From contig ML681998.1 in assembly GCA_007922195.1 (NCBI GenBank), positions 19,567,385-19,631,384 of the forward strand: a stretch of DNA of 64,000 nucleotides, read 5' to 3'. The stretch is from Podocnemis expansa. Lineage: Eukaryota > Chordata > Testudines > Podocnemididae. Shown here piece after piece: positions 11,116-24,213 of the stretch. Numbering within the stretch: position 1 is the stretch's first letter; every line of letters begins with the position of its first letter. A model generated the notes under the pieces. The model searched no databases. It saw only the letters and a list, made by a program, of their open reading frames with translations, and had not been told where the DNA came from. The translations under genes were made by a program, and so were the position numbers.

Positions 11116-12470
11116 ATTTAGCATTCTAGGGCTGACATATCTTTCCTCAGCTACTCTTCTGTAGCTGTCTGGCCTAACTTTATCACAGTATGAAAAAGAA
11201 CAGGAAAATTTGTTTGTGATATCTTTATCTGAAAATCTGCTTTATTTGAGGAATAATGTCCAGAGATCTGACTCACCCTGAAGACAAGTGTATCACCCAA
11301 AACAAAGATGGAAATTGACATCTGAGGATTTGTTGTCAAGTAGAATTTATACTACTTTGCGGCAGGAAAATTGCTAGGCTTTTTCCTTAAAATACATTTA
11401 ACACACTATGTAATTTAGGAAAATAGATTTCAGTGATCCTGGCTGTGGAAGGTGTTTTAACTGGAGGGAATTTCCAGAAGGGGGCATTCTTCTGCTGCCA
11501 ATGACTGACAGGTCTAGTTCTGATCCCAACTTGCAAGCAGGTTAAAATATCCACTATAATGGATTTGTGGTCCTTTTTACTTGAATGAAAGTATCTTTCA
11601 GGTAAGGACAGATCCATTTTCCCCATTTAGAAACTTACAAAATCATGCATATAACACAGAAAAGTATGAAAGCTGATTGACAATGTGAGCAAATTTCTAT
11701 GCCACACTGAAATGAGAACTGTAAAGTTAGGAGAAAAATGATTATGCTATCAGGTGAATATAGGGTATGGTCTTCCTGACAGTGTTTGAAGGCAGTCTAG
11801 TCAATCCATGCTCTTATGAGTGGCATCTCTTTTTAGTGTGTTCGGTTATCTCTGTCAAATAAAAGTAGCTCACTAGAGGGAGCTTTAAGAGGGACATTTA
11901 GAATAACCTGATAGAAATGTAGCTCTTGACATAGAAGAATGTCCAAGGACTGTGGGAAAATGGAATTTCATACAGCCATTTAATCAGTGCCTCATTAAGT
12001 ATGGTTGGCACAGTGTTTTTGATTCCCCCACCTGTGTATAATGCCTGCTATTATCTACTTATTTTATTTTAATGGATTATGGTTAACAAAGCATGTTCAG
12101 CAAGCTTAGTGGTGGCTCATTATTGTAGCTCTACAATCCTCCCTTATGTCCCTGTAGGATCAAGTCCTAATAGGGCTGTATTTTAAACCTATCTCTGTTG
12201 CCTATTGGGGGGGGGGGGGAGGGGGAGCAAGGGTTTGAACAAATCATTAGGTTTCTGTTTTTGAAAAATTGAGATGATACTTCTAAGTAATATTGCCCTA
12301 TTAGTTAGTGCAGTGAAGATTTAAAGCAGTAATTACTATTTTTATCTAATTATTTAGTTATTATATATTTTGATTTAGCTAAAATAGTGAAACTTTCACA
12401 TATCTTTAATTTATGTTAATGACTTCATTGTATTGAATAGTTCCAAAGAGATAGCCATGTATGTTTGTTT
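11116..12470. other. Intron, no gene seen
   Basis: AT-rich sequence without recognised exon or repeat, apart from a broken poly-G run at about 12209-12226. Confidence 0.6.
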
Positions 12471-12480
12471 TGTACAGCAA

Positions 12481-12603
12481 AATAAACAAGGAGTCCTATG
12501 GCACTTTTAAAGACTAACAAATTTATTTATTTTCTCCCAGAAAAGGTCATGTGATAAATAAATATGTTAGTCTTTAAAAGTGCCATAGGACTCCTTGTTT
12601 ATT
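12481..12603. repeat. Near-perfect hairpin made of two PLE tail ends
   Basis: Arms 12481-12530 and 12554-12603 are 50 nt each and complementary with one mismatch, around a 23-nt spacer. Each arm is the terminal segment of the Penelope-like tail (AAGGAGTCCTATGGCAC and AGACTAACAAATTTATTT). The ribozyme-like part of the tail is almost entirely lost in the spacer. Confidence 0.92.
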
Positions 12604-12609
12604 TCATTG

Positions 12610-14930
12610 TACTGAGTAAACTTGTGAGCAAAGAGTCATTTTGTGGGGAGGAAGGAAGATATAGAAAGAACCAGCCTTAGAAGTTAATAACATAAAATTG
12701 AATAATAATTGTTCCTCACCTTACTCATGCAAATAGTACCAATGAATCTGAATAATAGGAGTAGGATTTTCCCCAGATTGAATCCCTTGCAACTATAAAA
12801 ATGTAATTAATTTTAATGGCAAAATAAATAGTTTGAATTGCATTTTCATTTTATTTCTAAAAGTCTATTCCTTTTCATTTTCTGGAAGAGCTTATGGTAT
12901 AAAAACAAATAACATGCTGATATGCGTATCTGCTATTTTAAAAACTATGAAAATTGAAAGTTGTCAGACATTTTAAAGTCTTCTCTGTTTCAGGAGACCT
13001 TCCACATTGTACCATCACATGAGCAGGTCTGCTGGTGATAGGGCAACAGTAGGAGTTTTGTTGCATCAAAAGTTCAGGACTTTTAAAATTTGGAGTCACC
13101 ACGCCCAGCTCTGGGCAGGGTTAGACAACAATGTGATAAATACTCCTGAACCCTGTCTACATATTAGTACTCCTAATATCACCCACATTTATCTCCTATT
13201 CATTAAAAAGGAAAACCATCAAGATAAGAACAATACTGTCCTGTAGTAAAAGGATAGGGGCTACTTAATAATTGAAAACTCTCATGAATGTTGTAAATGA
13301 TGTGGAGTGAACTCATTCTAATCATGATACCATAATGTCAAGGGGTGTTAAGTTTCTGAACTAAAATAGAATGACCTAGTAATTTATACACATTTACTTT
13401 GGTTGTATGAAATAGATATTATAAAGTTAATTTTACATCCAATAATAAGAGCAAAATAAACTTCAGCACAGCAACTTTGTAGTATTTTTTTCGTTCTTCT
13501 AATAACAAGGGCATAAGGGCTATAACGATCTAATGTACATCTACTGATAATGCAAATAAAGTAACTTGAGTGACTTGTTGGAAATATTATCTCTGGTAGA
13601 GAAACTCTTCATAAATGTAATAATGTTTCAATGTACTTAACAGCCAGTGACTGAGTTAATTATTGTTAAAAGTACATTTTGTAAATACCATATGGCTCTT
13701 AAAAATAACTGTTAATTTAACCATAGAGTATTGCAAATCAAAAGTGTAACTTTGAAACTGTGGCCCTTTTACATGGGGAAGCGTACAAAACTGATAATAA
13801 AGCAGTAAATTGTATAGTTGTAAGTAGTGAGGATGAAAGTTTTAAAAAGGAAGGTCTAGTTGCTTAAGCCTGCTAAGAAAGAAATTGTTGCATGACACTA
13901 ACTCACTCTCTTTATCTGAAATAAGGTTAATTATTTAAAGATGAGGTTAGCGTCAATTTCACTGACAGGTTAAAACCTTCTAAAGGCTGTCTAATTAAGG
14001 CCTTGCTTTCTTAATTGCCAATATTCATGTGATTACTGAATTCAACAGAGTGAGTAAAATATAAGAGGTTCAGGCAGATGTAAAATTATACATACACAGT
14101 TTTTAATACTGTCATAACATTTTTATTATAAAACACTTAAATGAACCAGCAAAGTGTGTGTGGGCATGGGGGAGGACAGGCAGTATCAGTCACAGAGGTA
14201 AGCCAAGTTAGGTTATATAAAAATAGGAAGACAATAATACTGAAAACATATTGATGCCATAGGTAATTCCTCTCCTGGGTTCACCTCTGTTACCCCATCT
14301 CAAAAAAGACATTGAATATAGAAAAACATTACAGGCCCCATACCTGATATGTTCCAGAAGTAACCACCTATTACATGAGAGCCTTGGAGAGGTAGTGAGA
14401 TGTGCATAAACCTGTGGTCACACTACGTGGATGATACCCAGATGTATGTGTCATTTTGCACAAACAAACCAGTAATATCGTAAAGCTATCAGAATGACTA
14501 CAAGGCATCGGCTCCTGGGTTAAGAATAACTGGCTCAAATTAAATCCATGCAAAACTGAAGTGAGGCTGTTAGAAGGGGAAAAGGCTTTGAATAGTTAGA
14601 TGAGAGTCTATACTTGGATTGAAGCTACCTGCCCTCCCTTCTCAAGTAATCAAAGTAGTTTTAAAAGTTTTGTTTCTGTCCAACTTTATTCCTAAATCCG
14701 GATGATTAGGGTGACAGATTGAAAGTATCTTGCAATATCCTGGGTGAACTTTATGGAATTAAGATAAACTTTAGTGACTGTTGTTAAACATCACAGAATT
14801 AGGTTTAATACCTTTAGTGTCCATCATGTTTAAAATGCAGTTATATATGGGTCATTGTTGACTTGTATGTAATTACTTGAGGAGGGGTATGCTCATGTAA
14901 TTCTTCAGTTTATCAGCCCATTGAAAGCAC
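12610..14930. other. Intron, no gene seen
   Basis: Long AT-rich stretch with many stops in all frames. I saw no exon with splice signals and no recognisable transposon. Confidence 0.6.
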
Positions 14931-14939
14931 TCCCTGGAG

Positions 14940-15117
14940 CAGTGGTTCTCAGCCTCTTGTGGGTTTCAACACACTTGGCTGAATCTTGCAACCATATAGG
15001 ACATGCCAACCCACCTCCCCCCGGCCAAATCCAGCCATGTCCCCAGCTCTTTGTGACACACTTACCGCTGTGTAATAGCACAGTAATGTGTCCTGATGCA
15101 GTGGTTGAGAACCACTG
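14940..15117. mobile_element. Small hAT element (178 bp)
   Basis: CAGTGGTTCTCAG start and TTGAGAACCACTG end, flanked by a perfect 8-bp duplication CCCTGGAG (14932-14939, 15118-15125). Same family as 24214-24385, in the opposite orientation. Confidence 0.96.
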
Positions 15118-15125
15118 CCCTGGAG

Positions 15126-17451
15126 AAGCTGACATATCACAGTTGTTCAAGCTCCAGGGACCAATAGACAGAGAAAACATTTTTGGATAAATTACTAATA
15201 AATAAATAATGGTTTTAAAAAATCTTAAGACTTCCAGCAAATGGACAGGACTTGGTCTATAGTCTTTGTTAAAGCTGTGATGAACCTGGTACTACAAAGA
15301 GACACCTGAGGTGGTGTGTTGAAGGACTGCTCCTACTAGAGTCCATGTTAGGGCTGGAGTGTAGCTTGCATACAGGTTCTTTTATAGCTTTTAATATGTT
15401 TTCTCTGGAGTGCATTTACCTTAATGATAAAATAGGCTTTTTAAGAGAGTTGTGTGCTAACTGTTATTGTAGGCAGTCACACTTGTAACAGTCTTTGAAG
15501 AGAAAGAAGGCAGGCCTTCTTTGCAGTCTTCTTCTGCTGGTAATCACACAATGAAGGCAGGAAATTGTTCACCCTACAGACGCCCTAGTGAGACACTTGT
15601 CCCACCCAAGAGAGGTGAGGGTTGGGGGAGCCGGAAGCCTGAGAGCAGATGCCCTTATTTTACCTTAGAGATTGAGAACAGGTACAGTTGCCCTAAATCA
15701 TGGCAATCAGTTAGCTTTCAGCTCTAATATAAACTATTAAGACTTTTTCCACTTGCAGTTTGCCAGGAAACTATAATCTACCCCTGTAGGAGAATCAGGC
15801 CACAGCAATCCACATATTTTGTTATCTCCAGTCTGGACTGCTATAACTCAGTGCTTGTCTGAATTGCAGGCATTACAATATTACATTCAAAACAAGCTAG
15901 GGTATAAATCTACCATGCACTGACTATGCTCTATCATGGCTGTAGGTCCTAACACTACCCCTCTTGGTCAAAACTGTACTGAGTGCTAGTTCCAACACCA
16001 GAGTTGCTACACAAATGCCACCTCTTTTCCTTCCCATCCTCTTGATCTTGCAATCCCCCTTCTCTCCATCCCCATGCCACTTTCATCTCTTAGTATTCAA
16101 ATCAAACAGCTTCTGCCTCTGTCTCTAGTGTGGAGATGCTATATATATATATTTTAAAACTTGCTTAATAAAGTATCTTTCCCTAATCTCATTCTTGGAA
16201 GTAGCAGAACCATTGTAGCTGAAACCTGCCCCCAAAATTCAACCTAGGCATGGAAAATTTCTTTCCAAATAATTAAACATAGGTTTAAGCAACTGAAAAC
16301 AGAATATTATGATGGGATGTGTTGAGCAATCTTACTTAAAGGCAGTACTTTCTGCTCCATTTATATTCACAGCAAGGTATCAACTAATCTTTTTGTGAGA
16401 TTTCATTCTATGTTACTGAAAGACCTGTGAGCTGATATTAGACTTTTAGTCTACAAACTGGTGAATATTGTGGGATAGGTAATCGAGAATTGAAAAAGGC
16501 TAGGTTGCAAAATATTTTAGCAAAGCTTATTTTGAAAACCATATTAATTTTAAAACACGCACAGTGTGCTAAATTCTGTTAATCTTATCCATACAATTAG
16601 TCCCATCAAAGTCAATAAAATTACTCACATAAATAAGATAACTGGCATTAAGTCTTATGACTGACAAATTTGCTTGTTTTTTTTTTTTGAGTACATTGCT
16701 AAAATGACAGACAAAGGTGAAATATTATATGGAAAAACATCAGATCCTGTTCCACACAGTAAATTTGTTTACAAAATGAGAGGAGTTGTGAGAAGGAACT
16801 GTTGAAATGACTAAAAAATATTAGGAAGCTGATGGAGAAGTGGAAAATATATGCCTGCTAACACTATTTGTCTTTTTTTGGTGTGTGTGTGGGGGGTTTC
16901 CAGGCATACGCACATATGGAAGTAGGGGGTGGGGGGAGAGAGTGAGACAGAGAGAGAGTACTTCGTTTTCCTCCAGTAATATAGACTATACGTTTTATGA
17001 ACTGGCACACAGCTAAGACAAAGATTATAAATTATTAACTTCTGAGTTTCAGGAACAGGATATATAAGCTTCATGGCTATAACTTGTAAAAATTCGCCTT
17101 CTGTGGAAAAAAAATATATAGCTTCTAAACATGATCAAGCTGTTATCTGACTCTTCTGGCTTCAGTCTCCCCAAGCAAGCTCCCCACAGACCAGACTAAT
17201 CAACATAAATTGACACCCAACACTGCAGTACCAACAGATACAAAACTGGAAGATGTAGCTCCAGTCCTATGCTGATCACTACACCCTGCTCCACACCTTC
17301 CAAGACCCAAGTGGAGTGGACATGTCCGTGTTGTATCTCATCCACTACACTAAATGCCCCAATAACAACTAGGTGGGTGAAGCCAATCACTATAGTCTCA
17401 AATGAATTCACAGAGAAAAATGGCAAAAGACAAAACCACCATATCATTCTT
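15126..17451. other. Intron, no gene seen
   Basis: Unremarkable AT-rich sequence with a short TA repeat at 16140-16152, a T run near 16679 and a purine-rich patch at 16920-16960. No exon recognised. Confidence 0.6.
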
Positions 17452-17459
17452 GGTTGAAC

Positions 17460-18250
17460 CAGGGCTGGATTAACTGGCTGAGGGGCCTTGGGCTACCCCA
17501 CACAACAAGGCCTCCTGCCTGGGGCTCCCCCAACCACACCCCCCTGCCTAGGCCACATAGGTCAGTCCACAACCCCCCGTCACTGGGGGGGAGACCTTGG
17601 GTCAGAGGGCGCTCTTGGCCCAGTCCCACTCTAGCCACCAGGGACGTCGCTGGCACCTGGCATACAGGGCCTGTGCCCTGAATCCCGGCGCAAGTGCCCT
17701 GGGTCCTGGCGGGGCCCCTGCCTCTCCTGGTCCGGCAGGAATCCGGGACCGCAGCCACTTCCAGCCCCTTCCTAGGCTGGGTGGCCCTGCAACCATGGTT
17801 GCCACTCCCTGCCCTGTCCCCGGCTGGAGGCGTAGTCTGCGGCCCGGGGGCGGTGCCCTGGGTCCTTTCCTGGGGCAGCGACCCTCCTGTTAGCCACTGT
17901 GTCTGGGGGGCCAGGATGGGGAAGGCCATGGCAGAAGCCTTGTCACGAGCCAACTTTCCCCATCCCCCTGGTGGAACAAAGAGGCGCTAGACTGCCCTGC
18001 CCCCAGGGGTAGGCCAGCTGGCCCAGGGGTAGAGTAAGGCATGGAGCCTGGCCTCTGGTCCAGGGCCCTACCCCACCCCGCCTCCTGTTCAGCTGCAGCA
18101 CCAGCAGGATATGAGAGCTCTGATAGCACTGGCAGAGCAGAAGCAGAGCCAGGTGTGGGGCTGGATTATTGTGGTTTTAGGGGCTAGAGCCTGGGGACCC
18201 CTTTTTGCCCAGGGCTGAAGACCCTAGAGCCCCTTTGATAATCCGGCCTG
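17460..18250. mobile_element. GC-rich hAT element (791 bp)
   Basis: CAGGGCTGGATTAACTGG at the start, and the complement of CAGGCCGGATTATCAAAGGG at the end. Flanks GGTTGAAC (17452-17459) and GGGTGAGC (18251-18258) match at 6 of 8 positions, a decayed target duplication. The interior is very GC-rich (17500-18150), unlike its surroundings. Its long open frames on both strands reflect composition, not genes. Confidence 0.85.
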
Positions 18251-18469
18251 GGGTGAGCACTTTTAACAAAAGGATCACTCTATATCTGAATTCTCACTCC
18301 TCATCCTCAGAAAAAAACTACACCATCTTAAAAAGACAACCCTTGAAGTTTAAATTCATACCTTTTGCTATTTTACTAAAAATCACAGTCTTAAAAGACA
18401 CTAGATTATGGTTTATTACACTAATCCATAACCCACTAACCCCTTTTGTTGTCCTTTGACTGCTGTAAT

Positions 18470-18665
18470 GTTAATGTTCATCATGAATAGTTCTTTAAAG
18501 TATGTGTTAATTACTTATGGGAGGGAGTCAGTTCCATCTCGTGACATTGTGAGTACATTTCCCAGACCTGAAGAAGACCTTTGTGTAGCTCAAAAACCTG
18601 TCTTTTTCACCAACAGAAGTCAGTCCAATAACAGATATTATCTCACTCACCTTGTCTCTCAGTGA
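18470..18665 (+). repeat. Tail of a second PLE-like repeat family
   Basis: CCTGAAGAAGACCTTTGTGTAGCTC (18567 on) then ACCAACAGAAGTCAGTCCAA and CTCACTCACCTTGTCTC. The layout parallels the PLE tail: CTGANGA, short stem, A-rich GAAA position, then a conserved end. The same family occurs as an inverted pair at 42614-42927. Assignment to Penelope-like elements is an inference from this parallel. Confidence 0.5.
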
Positions 18666-18669
18666 TCAA

Positions 18670-20460
18670 GCTAAACATTATTAGTGCTAGTCTATACTTA
18701 AAATTTACAGCTATAAGAGTGTTTATGTTGCCACATTTGTTGATTGGAAAGAGTTCTTTCACTGACATAATAAAACCATGTAAATATGAATAAAAAAGAT
18801 ACAGGCATCTGAGACATTGGTGGTTGCTTTGGGATTGCTATAATAATTTGTGTGTGTTTGAAGAAGAAGAGATGTATGTAATGATGATACAACTCGAAAT
18901 TATTGTTATGAACATATTGTGCCACACGTCAAAATTATTAACATGAAATACATTTAAGGCCCATTCCTTGTGTGCTAAAAGCTTCTAAGGAATTCAGTGG
19001 GAGTTCTGAGTGCACAAGAATTTCCGGATAAGGTCCCTAGTGATAAATTTTATAAGACACAAAAAGTATACACTCATGTTGATATTGTAGTTATTTTCCT
19101 TTAAACTGCATAATAGCAGCTTGGTAACCTTTTTAGCAGCAACTGCTCAAGATCTGAACTCTATTTAAAGTAACGGGAGTTTTTCTATTTAAAGTAGTGG
19201 GAGGTTTTCTGTTGACTTAAATGAAGTCAAGATTTCACCCGAGATTCAGCTTGAGCTTCTTTTGAAACTTAGATCATATGTTTAAGCAGCTTGAAATCTT
19301 GTGAGTCAGTGCAGTTAAGACTTACTAAAGTAGTGATATTGCTGAAACACCGAAGTAGGAAGATTGCTGCTTGGTTTGCACTGACCAGTTAATAGATCCA
19401 CTTTGTGGATAATCACTGTGATCCAGGCCATCAGAAAGGTCTTTTAAAAATAATAATGGCAATAATAACTATCTGCAGGATTAGTCCCTGTGTTCACTGT
19501 TTGTTTGCCTCTAACCCATGTTTTTAATTCCACTTGTGATGAAGTTAGGCTGGACGGCTCTAAGAGAGTTGTAAAAGGTAGGTATATCAGCTTTAGATAA
19601 GCAAGGCCCTTTCCCGTAACAGCCGAAAATTGTTTACCTCAAGGTCAACTAGGGAGACTTGAGTCCAGTTTAAGACCTGCCAGTGACCTTTAAAAAAATC
19701 CCTCTTCTGGTGGAAGAGAGAGGGAGATGGAGAGGGAGCAGGAGAGGGAGAGGATAAGGATAGATGAGCTGCAGCAGAGTCAGAGGAGGCTTTCCCCAGG
19801 TGGGAGGTTGCTCTCCTCTTCCCTAAAGGAAGCAACCAAACAAACTGACGGTACGCAGAAGCAATGTTTCCTCTAATTTTTCTTAGGCTGTGCATACAAA
19901 AAATTTCTTTGTGCACTCAAAAAGTTTCTTTGTGTGTGCTAATAGTAGCACTATTGACTTTTTTTGTCTATGCTTTATTTTGTTGTGTGCGTGGGTTTCA
20001 CAATCTGTGTGTGCACGCACACATGCACATTCTAGAGGGAACAGTGCCCAGGAGCTAGCATAATAAGGCAACACCCCAGAGAGCGGGCAGGGAATGGTAT
20101 TCCCTTTCTGTGTTGAATTTGTTTCTTTTGTTTGGCTGAAAAGTGCTGCTTTGAGTCAGCTCTGAAGCCCATCTTGCAGACTGGAAAAATAAACCTAAGT
20201 GAGGAATTAAAACTCTTGGAATGGGACAGATTTACTCCCTCACCACACAACTCCATCACCAGAGGTGGAAAAGCAGAGCCCAGTGAGGTGCCTGGCCACT
20301 TACTTCACGCCTATAGTTTCCTACAGTATCTGTTTGGGTTGGAAAAAGTATTGTTCTTAGATGTAAATGACTAAATACAATTTTGGATATTTTTCTTCTG
20401 CTCATTCTTTTGTGTGGCAATAATGGAATGGTGAAAGCAAAAGCATCGAGCTTAAGTTTT
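18670..20460. other. Intron, no gene seen
   Basis: AT-rich, with a purine-rich GGGAGATGGAGAGGGAGCAG type patch at 19718-19765 and a TGTGTGTGCACGCACACATG palindromic patch at 20005-20030. No exon or transposon recognised. Confidence 0.55.
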
Positions 20461-20469
20461 CTTATATAG

Positions 20470-22847
20470 CAGGGGTGGCCAAACTCATGGAACACAAGAG
20501 CCGCACAAGTTGATTATTAAACCTTCGAGAGCCGCACTGAGGCACATAACCACATATTTTTATGTACTCCAAAATTCCTAAGCTTAAAATTCATTGCTCA
20601 CTTTAATTTTATCAAAAAATAGGGCAAATATTGATCCACTAATGTCAGATTCAAATAATTATTTAAGATTACTGTGAAACTAGGCCTATATAGTAAAAAT
20701 TTAGCTGTTGCTAGATGTAGAACACTACAGGCTTGTGGTGAGGTTTTTTTTTTTTTTTAAAATCTGGGCAGTAACTTGTCAATGCATCAGGTAAAAGCTT
20801 TCTGAGATGCTGATCTCTTAAGTATTGCACAATGTTTTGAATTTCATTGTGGAATATGATGCTTCACAGAAGTAAGTTGTGCCAAAAATTGAAAGTATCT
20901 ATGTTTAGTTTTAAACTTTCCTCCTTTGTATTTTCATTTCTTAGTATTCCATATCATGTTTAGGACTTGTAAAACATGATTTTATTTTAACAACAAGTAA
21001 GCTGCATTAGGGCCTATGAGAAGATCTAAACATGCTCTGACCATGCCATGCTTCTCTCCCCCACCCCCGTTGCTGCTTCCCTGCCATCTCTTACCACACT
21101 GCTGCTTCTCTGCTTTCCCCAACCATGCCCCAGTTCTGCCTCCCACTCCATCCTGGCACCTACCATGCCCCCGCTTCCATGCCAATATATCTACCAGTAA
21201 ACTTGTTCACTAAAATACTCATGAACAGTGAAGACAAAAGGTCTGAGGACTCAGACGCAATTAATCTTAAAATGAGAGTAATAGTAAGGGAAAACACTGC
21301 TCTCATCTTAATCCTGTGAAGAGATGCACACAGGGACTCCTTTTCAACTGTTCAGAATCACAGCAGATCAATGAGAATTTATGGGGACAGAAAGTGCAAG
21401 ATCAGAGCCTGTTTCAGTAAGTGATTTGGAGTCCATGCACAGAAGACACTATGGAAAAAATCCAATTGAGTTTATTCAGTTTGGGGTCAGGCCCTGTATA
21501 AATTCTAAATATCATTATTTGGTTTTTATAATACAAAGTAAAATCTTCATTGGTGAGAGTTTTTTTTTCAGAAAGTTTACAACACAATTTTCTATTTTCA
21601 GCCCTTCACAACAATTACTCTTGTCTAATGGGCTCAGATGCCCATAGAATCATTCATGAAGACTGCACTGAAATATAAATAGATTTTGACTATACAACAA
21701 AGAAGAATTAATACATATTGAATGGTATTTAAAAAGTAGAAGTATAGTGCTGCTATTGAACTTTGCAGTGAATGTAAATTATCTTGGTATTTGACTTAGT
21801 TATATTAATTAAAATTTTCTTATAAAATAATGTACTAGCAGCAGTTCTTTCTGCAAGCAGATGACATACTGATGTCTCAGGCACACTTGTTCAATGGACT
21901 TAAGGAATTTTTTTCTAAAGCCAGTTTTCAGTAGTGGTGGTCTATCCTAAGTCTAAATCATTTTGCATGCTGAAAATGAACCATGATCCATAATAAGTAC
22001 TTGTAACATTCTTTAAATTAATACAGGGTTTTTTTTAATAACCTTTTCACAGTATTCAGTGGTTTTGGATATAACACTTGTGTCAATTTTCAGTCATTTC
22101 TGATGATTCTTATTTAATTCTCAAAATAGAAATACAAGAGAAATAATTTTGCATTATATTACAATATCTGGAAATGCCAGGTGATTTTTAAAAAAGAAAA
22201 TTAATTTACAATTGCTTTTCAGGTTTAAATTGCTAATTATCATCACTTATCTGTAGTTCATTATAGACTTGTTCTTGATCAATTTATGTTGCCAGTTTTA
22301 AAAATATTTACCCAGAAAACAATATCTAAAAAGAAAAGTATTTAAAAAACCATGCCCTGATGTAATTAAAGACTGTATCATAAGGCACACAGACAAGGAG
22401 GGTAGAATTAATATTGTGGGGGTAAACTGTGGAATCTGGCAGTTACTTGCTCAGAGTGCTTGTCTTTACACCTAACTGATGACTTGCTTTTCCCTGTGGG
22501 CTCTCACAACGCTGCCCCTCTCCTCCCGGCTCTTACCACCCTGCTTTTTTCTGCCAGTGAGGCTCTCACAATGCTGCACCTCCCCTCCCTTCTGCGCTCT
22601 GACCAGGCTGCTTTTTCCCTGTGGGGTCTCACAGTACTGCCCCTCCCCTGGCTCTGACCACACTGCTTTTTCCTGCAGCTCTCACAAGGCTGCTCCTCCA
22701 CTGCTGGCTCTCACCCTGCCACCGCCTCTCTGCTGTCCCTGATCACTGCAGATTTCTTGTCCCTGTCCCCGCCATGCCTCCCTTCCCTTCTGCACTCTCC
22801 GGGGAGCCGCAATTTTTCTTTAAAGAGCCGCAGTTTGGCCGCGTCTG
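20470..22847. mobile_element. Long hAT element (2.4 kb)
   Basis: CAGGGGTGGCCAAACTCATG at the start and CAGTTTGGCCGCGTCTG at the end, with a perfect 8-bp duplication TTATATAG (20462-20469 and 22848-22855). It is the longer relative of 702-1155. The interior has no transposase frame I can recognise. Two separate blocks (21040-21180 and 22480-22800) of CCCTGACCATGC-type GC-rich repeats resemble the short copy's interior, which suggests rearrangement or a nested insertion between them. Confidence 0.92.
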
Positions 22848-23370
22848 TTATATAGTCTCGAGTGGAAGGGGTAGCTGTAACATGTCCAGGATTTTTTAAA
22901 CTGAAGTGTTATGATTATAAGACTACTTATTTTGGAAAGGGATTGGAACATTTTGGATCAAAGAATTTTGTGTTATGTATTTGTATCTCAGTATTCAATG
23001 ACTGTTGAGGAAATTAGTCTCTCAGATTTAATTTCCTCTAGGAGACTAGTTATATTGCACTGCATTATGTTTCATGTGTATTTTTATTTTAATAATCTCA
23101 TCAGCAGAACATCTGGGGAAGATAAAGAACCCATAAACAAATGTGCAGCCTTCATGCACACTTTTCATTTTGCTTTAAGCGTATCGTTTTTATATTATTT
23201 TGGATGCTTAGTCAATTTTTCTTAGCTCCTGTCTCATACAGTTTATAATCTGTCTTTCTGTTCATGTGAAGGGTGCTTAGCACAAAATGTGGGCCCTATA
23301 GGAATATATATATATATATTCAGAAGTATGCCCCTGTGGGTGGTATGTGTCATCCTCAACCTCGGGTCCT

Positions 23371-23857
23371 CTACCAGAGGCCTGGGAGTTTGAGAGTTCT
23401 GCGCAGTATCTTAGCTGTTCCGAGCACTGCACTCTTCTGGACAGAGAGCTCTGATGTTGTTCCTGGTATCTGTTGGAGCCACTCTCCCAGCTTAGGAGTC
23501 ACAGCCCCGAGTGCTCCTACTACCACTGGGACCACTTTGGCCTTCACTTTCCACATCCGCTCTAGTTCCTCTTTCAGGCCCTGGTACTTCTCCAGCTTCT
23601 CATACTCCTTCTTCCTGATGTTGCTGGCACTTGGCACTGCTACATCTATCACCACCGCTGTCTTCTGGTCCGTGTCTATTACCACAATGTCTGGTTGATT
23701 GGCCAGTACCTGCCTGTCCGTCTGGATCTGGAAGTCCCACAGAATCTTAGCCCTGTTATTCTCCACGACCTTCTGTGGAATCTCCCACCTAGTCTTGGGA
23801 GGGTCTAGCCCATACACTGTGCAGATGTTCCTGTACACAATGCCAGCTACTTGGTTG
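23371..23857 (-). pseudogene. C-terminal nuclease-like domain of a LINE (R2/R4-group type)
   Basis: An uninterrupted minus-strand frame of 155 codons (extending to about 23857 with HNQVAGIVY-like wording) encodes the C-terminus of a LINE polyprotein. Landmarks: KILWDFQIQTDRQV, NQPDIVVIDTDQKTAVVIDV (a PD...D/IDV pattern like PD-(D/E)xK nucleases), KEYEKLEKYQGLKEE, KVVPVVVGALGAVTPKL, and AVLGTAKILRRTL. I associate this arrangement with LINEs that use a restriction-enzyme-like endonuclease rather than an APE enzyme; clade uncertain. The RT is absent (5' truncated). It lies between TA microsatellites (23305-23318 and 23880-23955), fitting a TA-repeat target. The lack of any stop suggests a recent insertion. 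Confidence 0.7.
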
Positions 23858-23865
23858 TGCTGTTC

Positions 23866-23955
23866 AGTGTGTGTGTGTGTGTATCTATATCTATATATCT
23901 ATATGTATATGTATCTATATCTATATATAGATATATAGATATAGATATATATATA
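23866..23955. repeat. GT then TATC/TA microsatellite, self-complementary
   Basis: A (GT)n run at 23866-23881 is followed by ATCTATATCTATATATC units that turn into GATATATAGATATAG units, so the second half pairs with the first. Likely the 3' flank of the LINE insertion. Confidence 0.85.
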
Positions 23956-24213
23956 AAATAAATAATATTGCTGTATGTTGTACATTTTTAGAGGTAAAAA
24001 ACAAAACTTTTGGAATTAAGATTGAAATTTGACATTCCAGATGTGAGTTAGATGGATGTAGTGTGAATATGAGTTTGAGGCCATACTTTTTCTGGTATTG
24101 TTTCTTCCTACCATATTTTTATGTGATCACAAACTATGACTTGTGTGACCAGCACTTCTGTAACTGCATTCTTGCCCCTTAAGAACAGGTATTCTGGGAT
24201 TTATAGCCCACAG

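Noticed and set aside
13007..13246. 79-codon plus frame
   Set aside because: No domain, no flanking splice sites, ordinary AT-rich intron.
17444..17990. Long overlapping open frames on both strands
   Set aside because: They lie in the GC-rich interior of the hAT at 17460-18250, where stop codons are rare by composition. No domain or splice structure.
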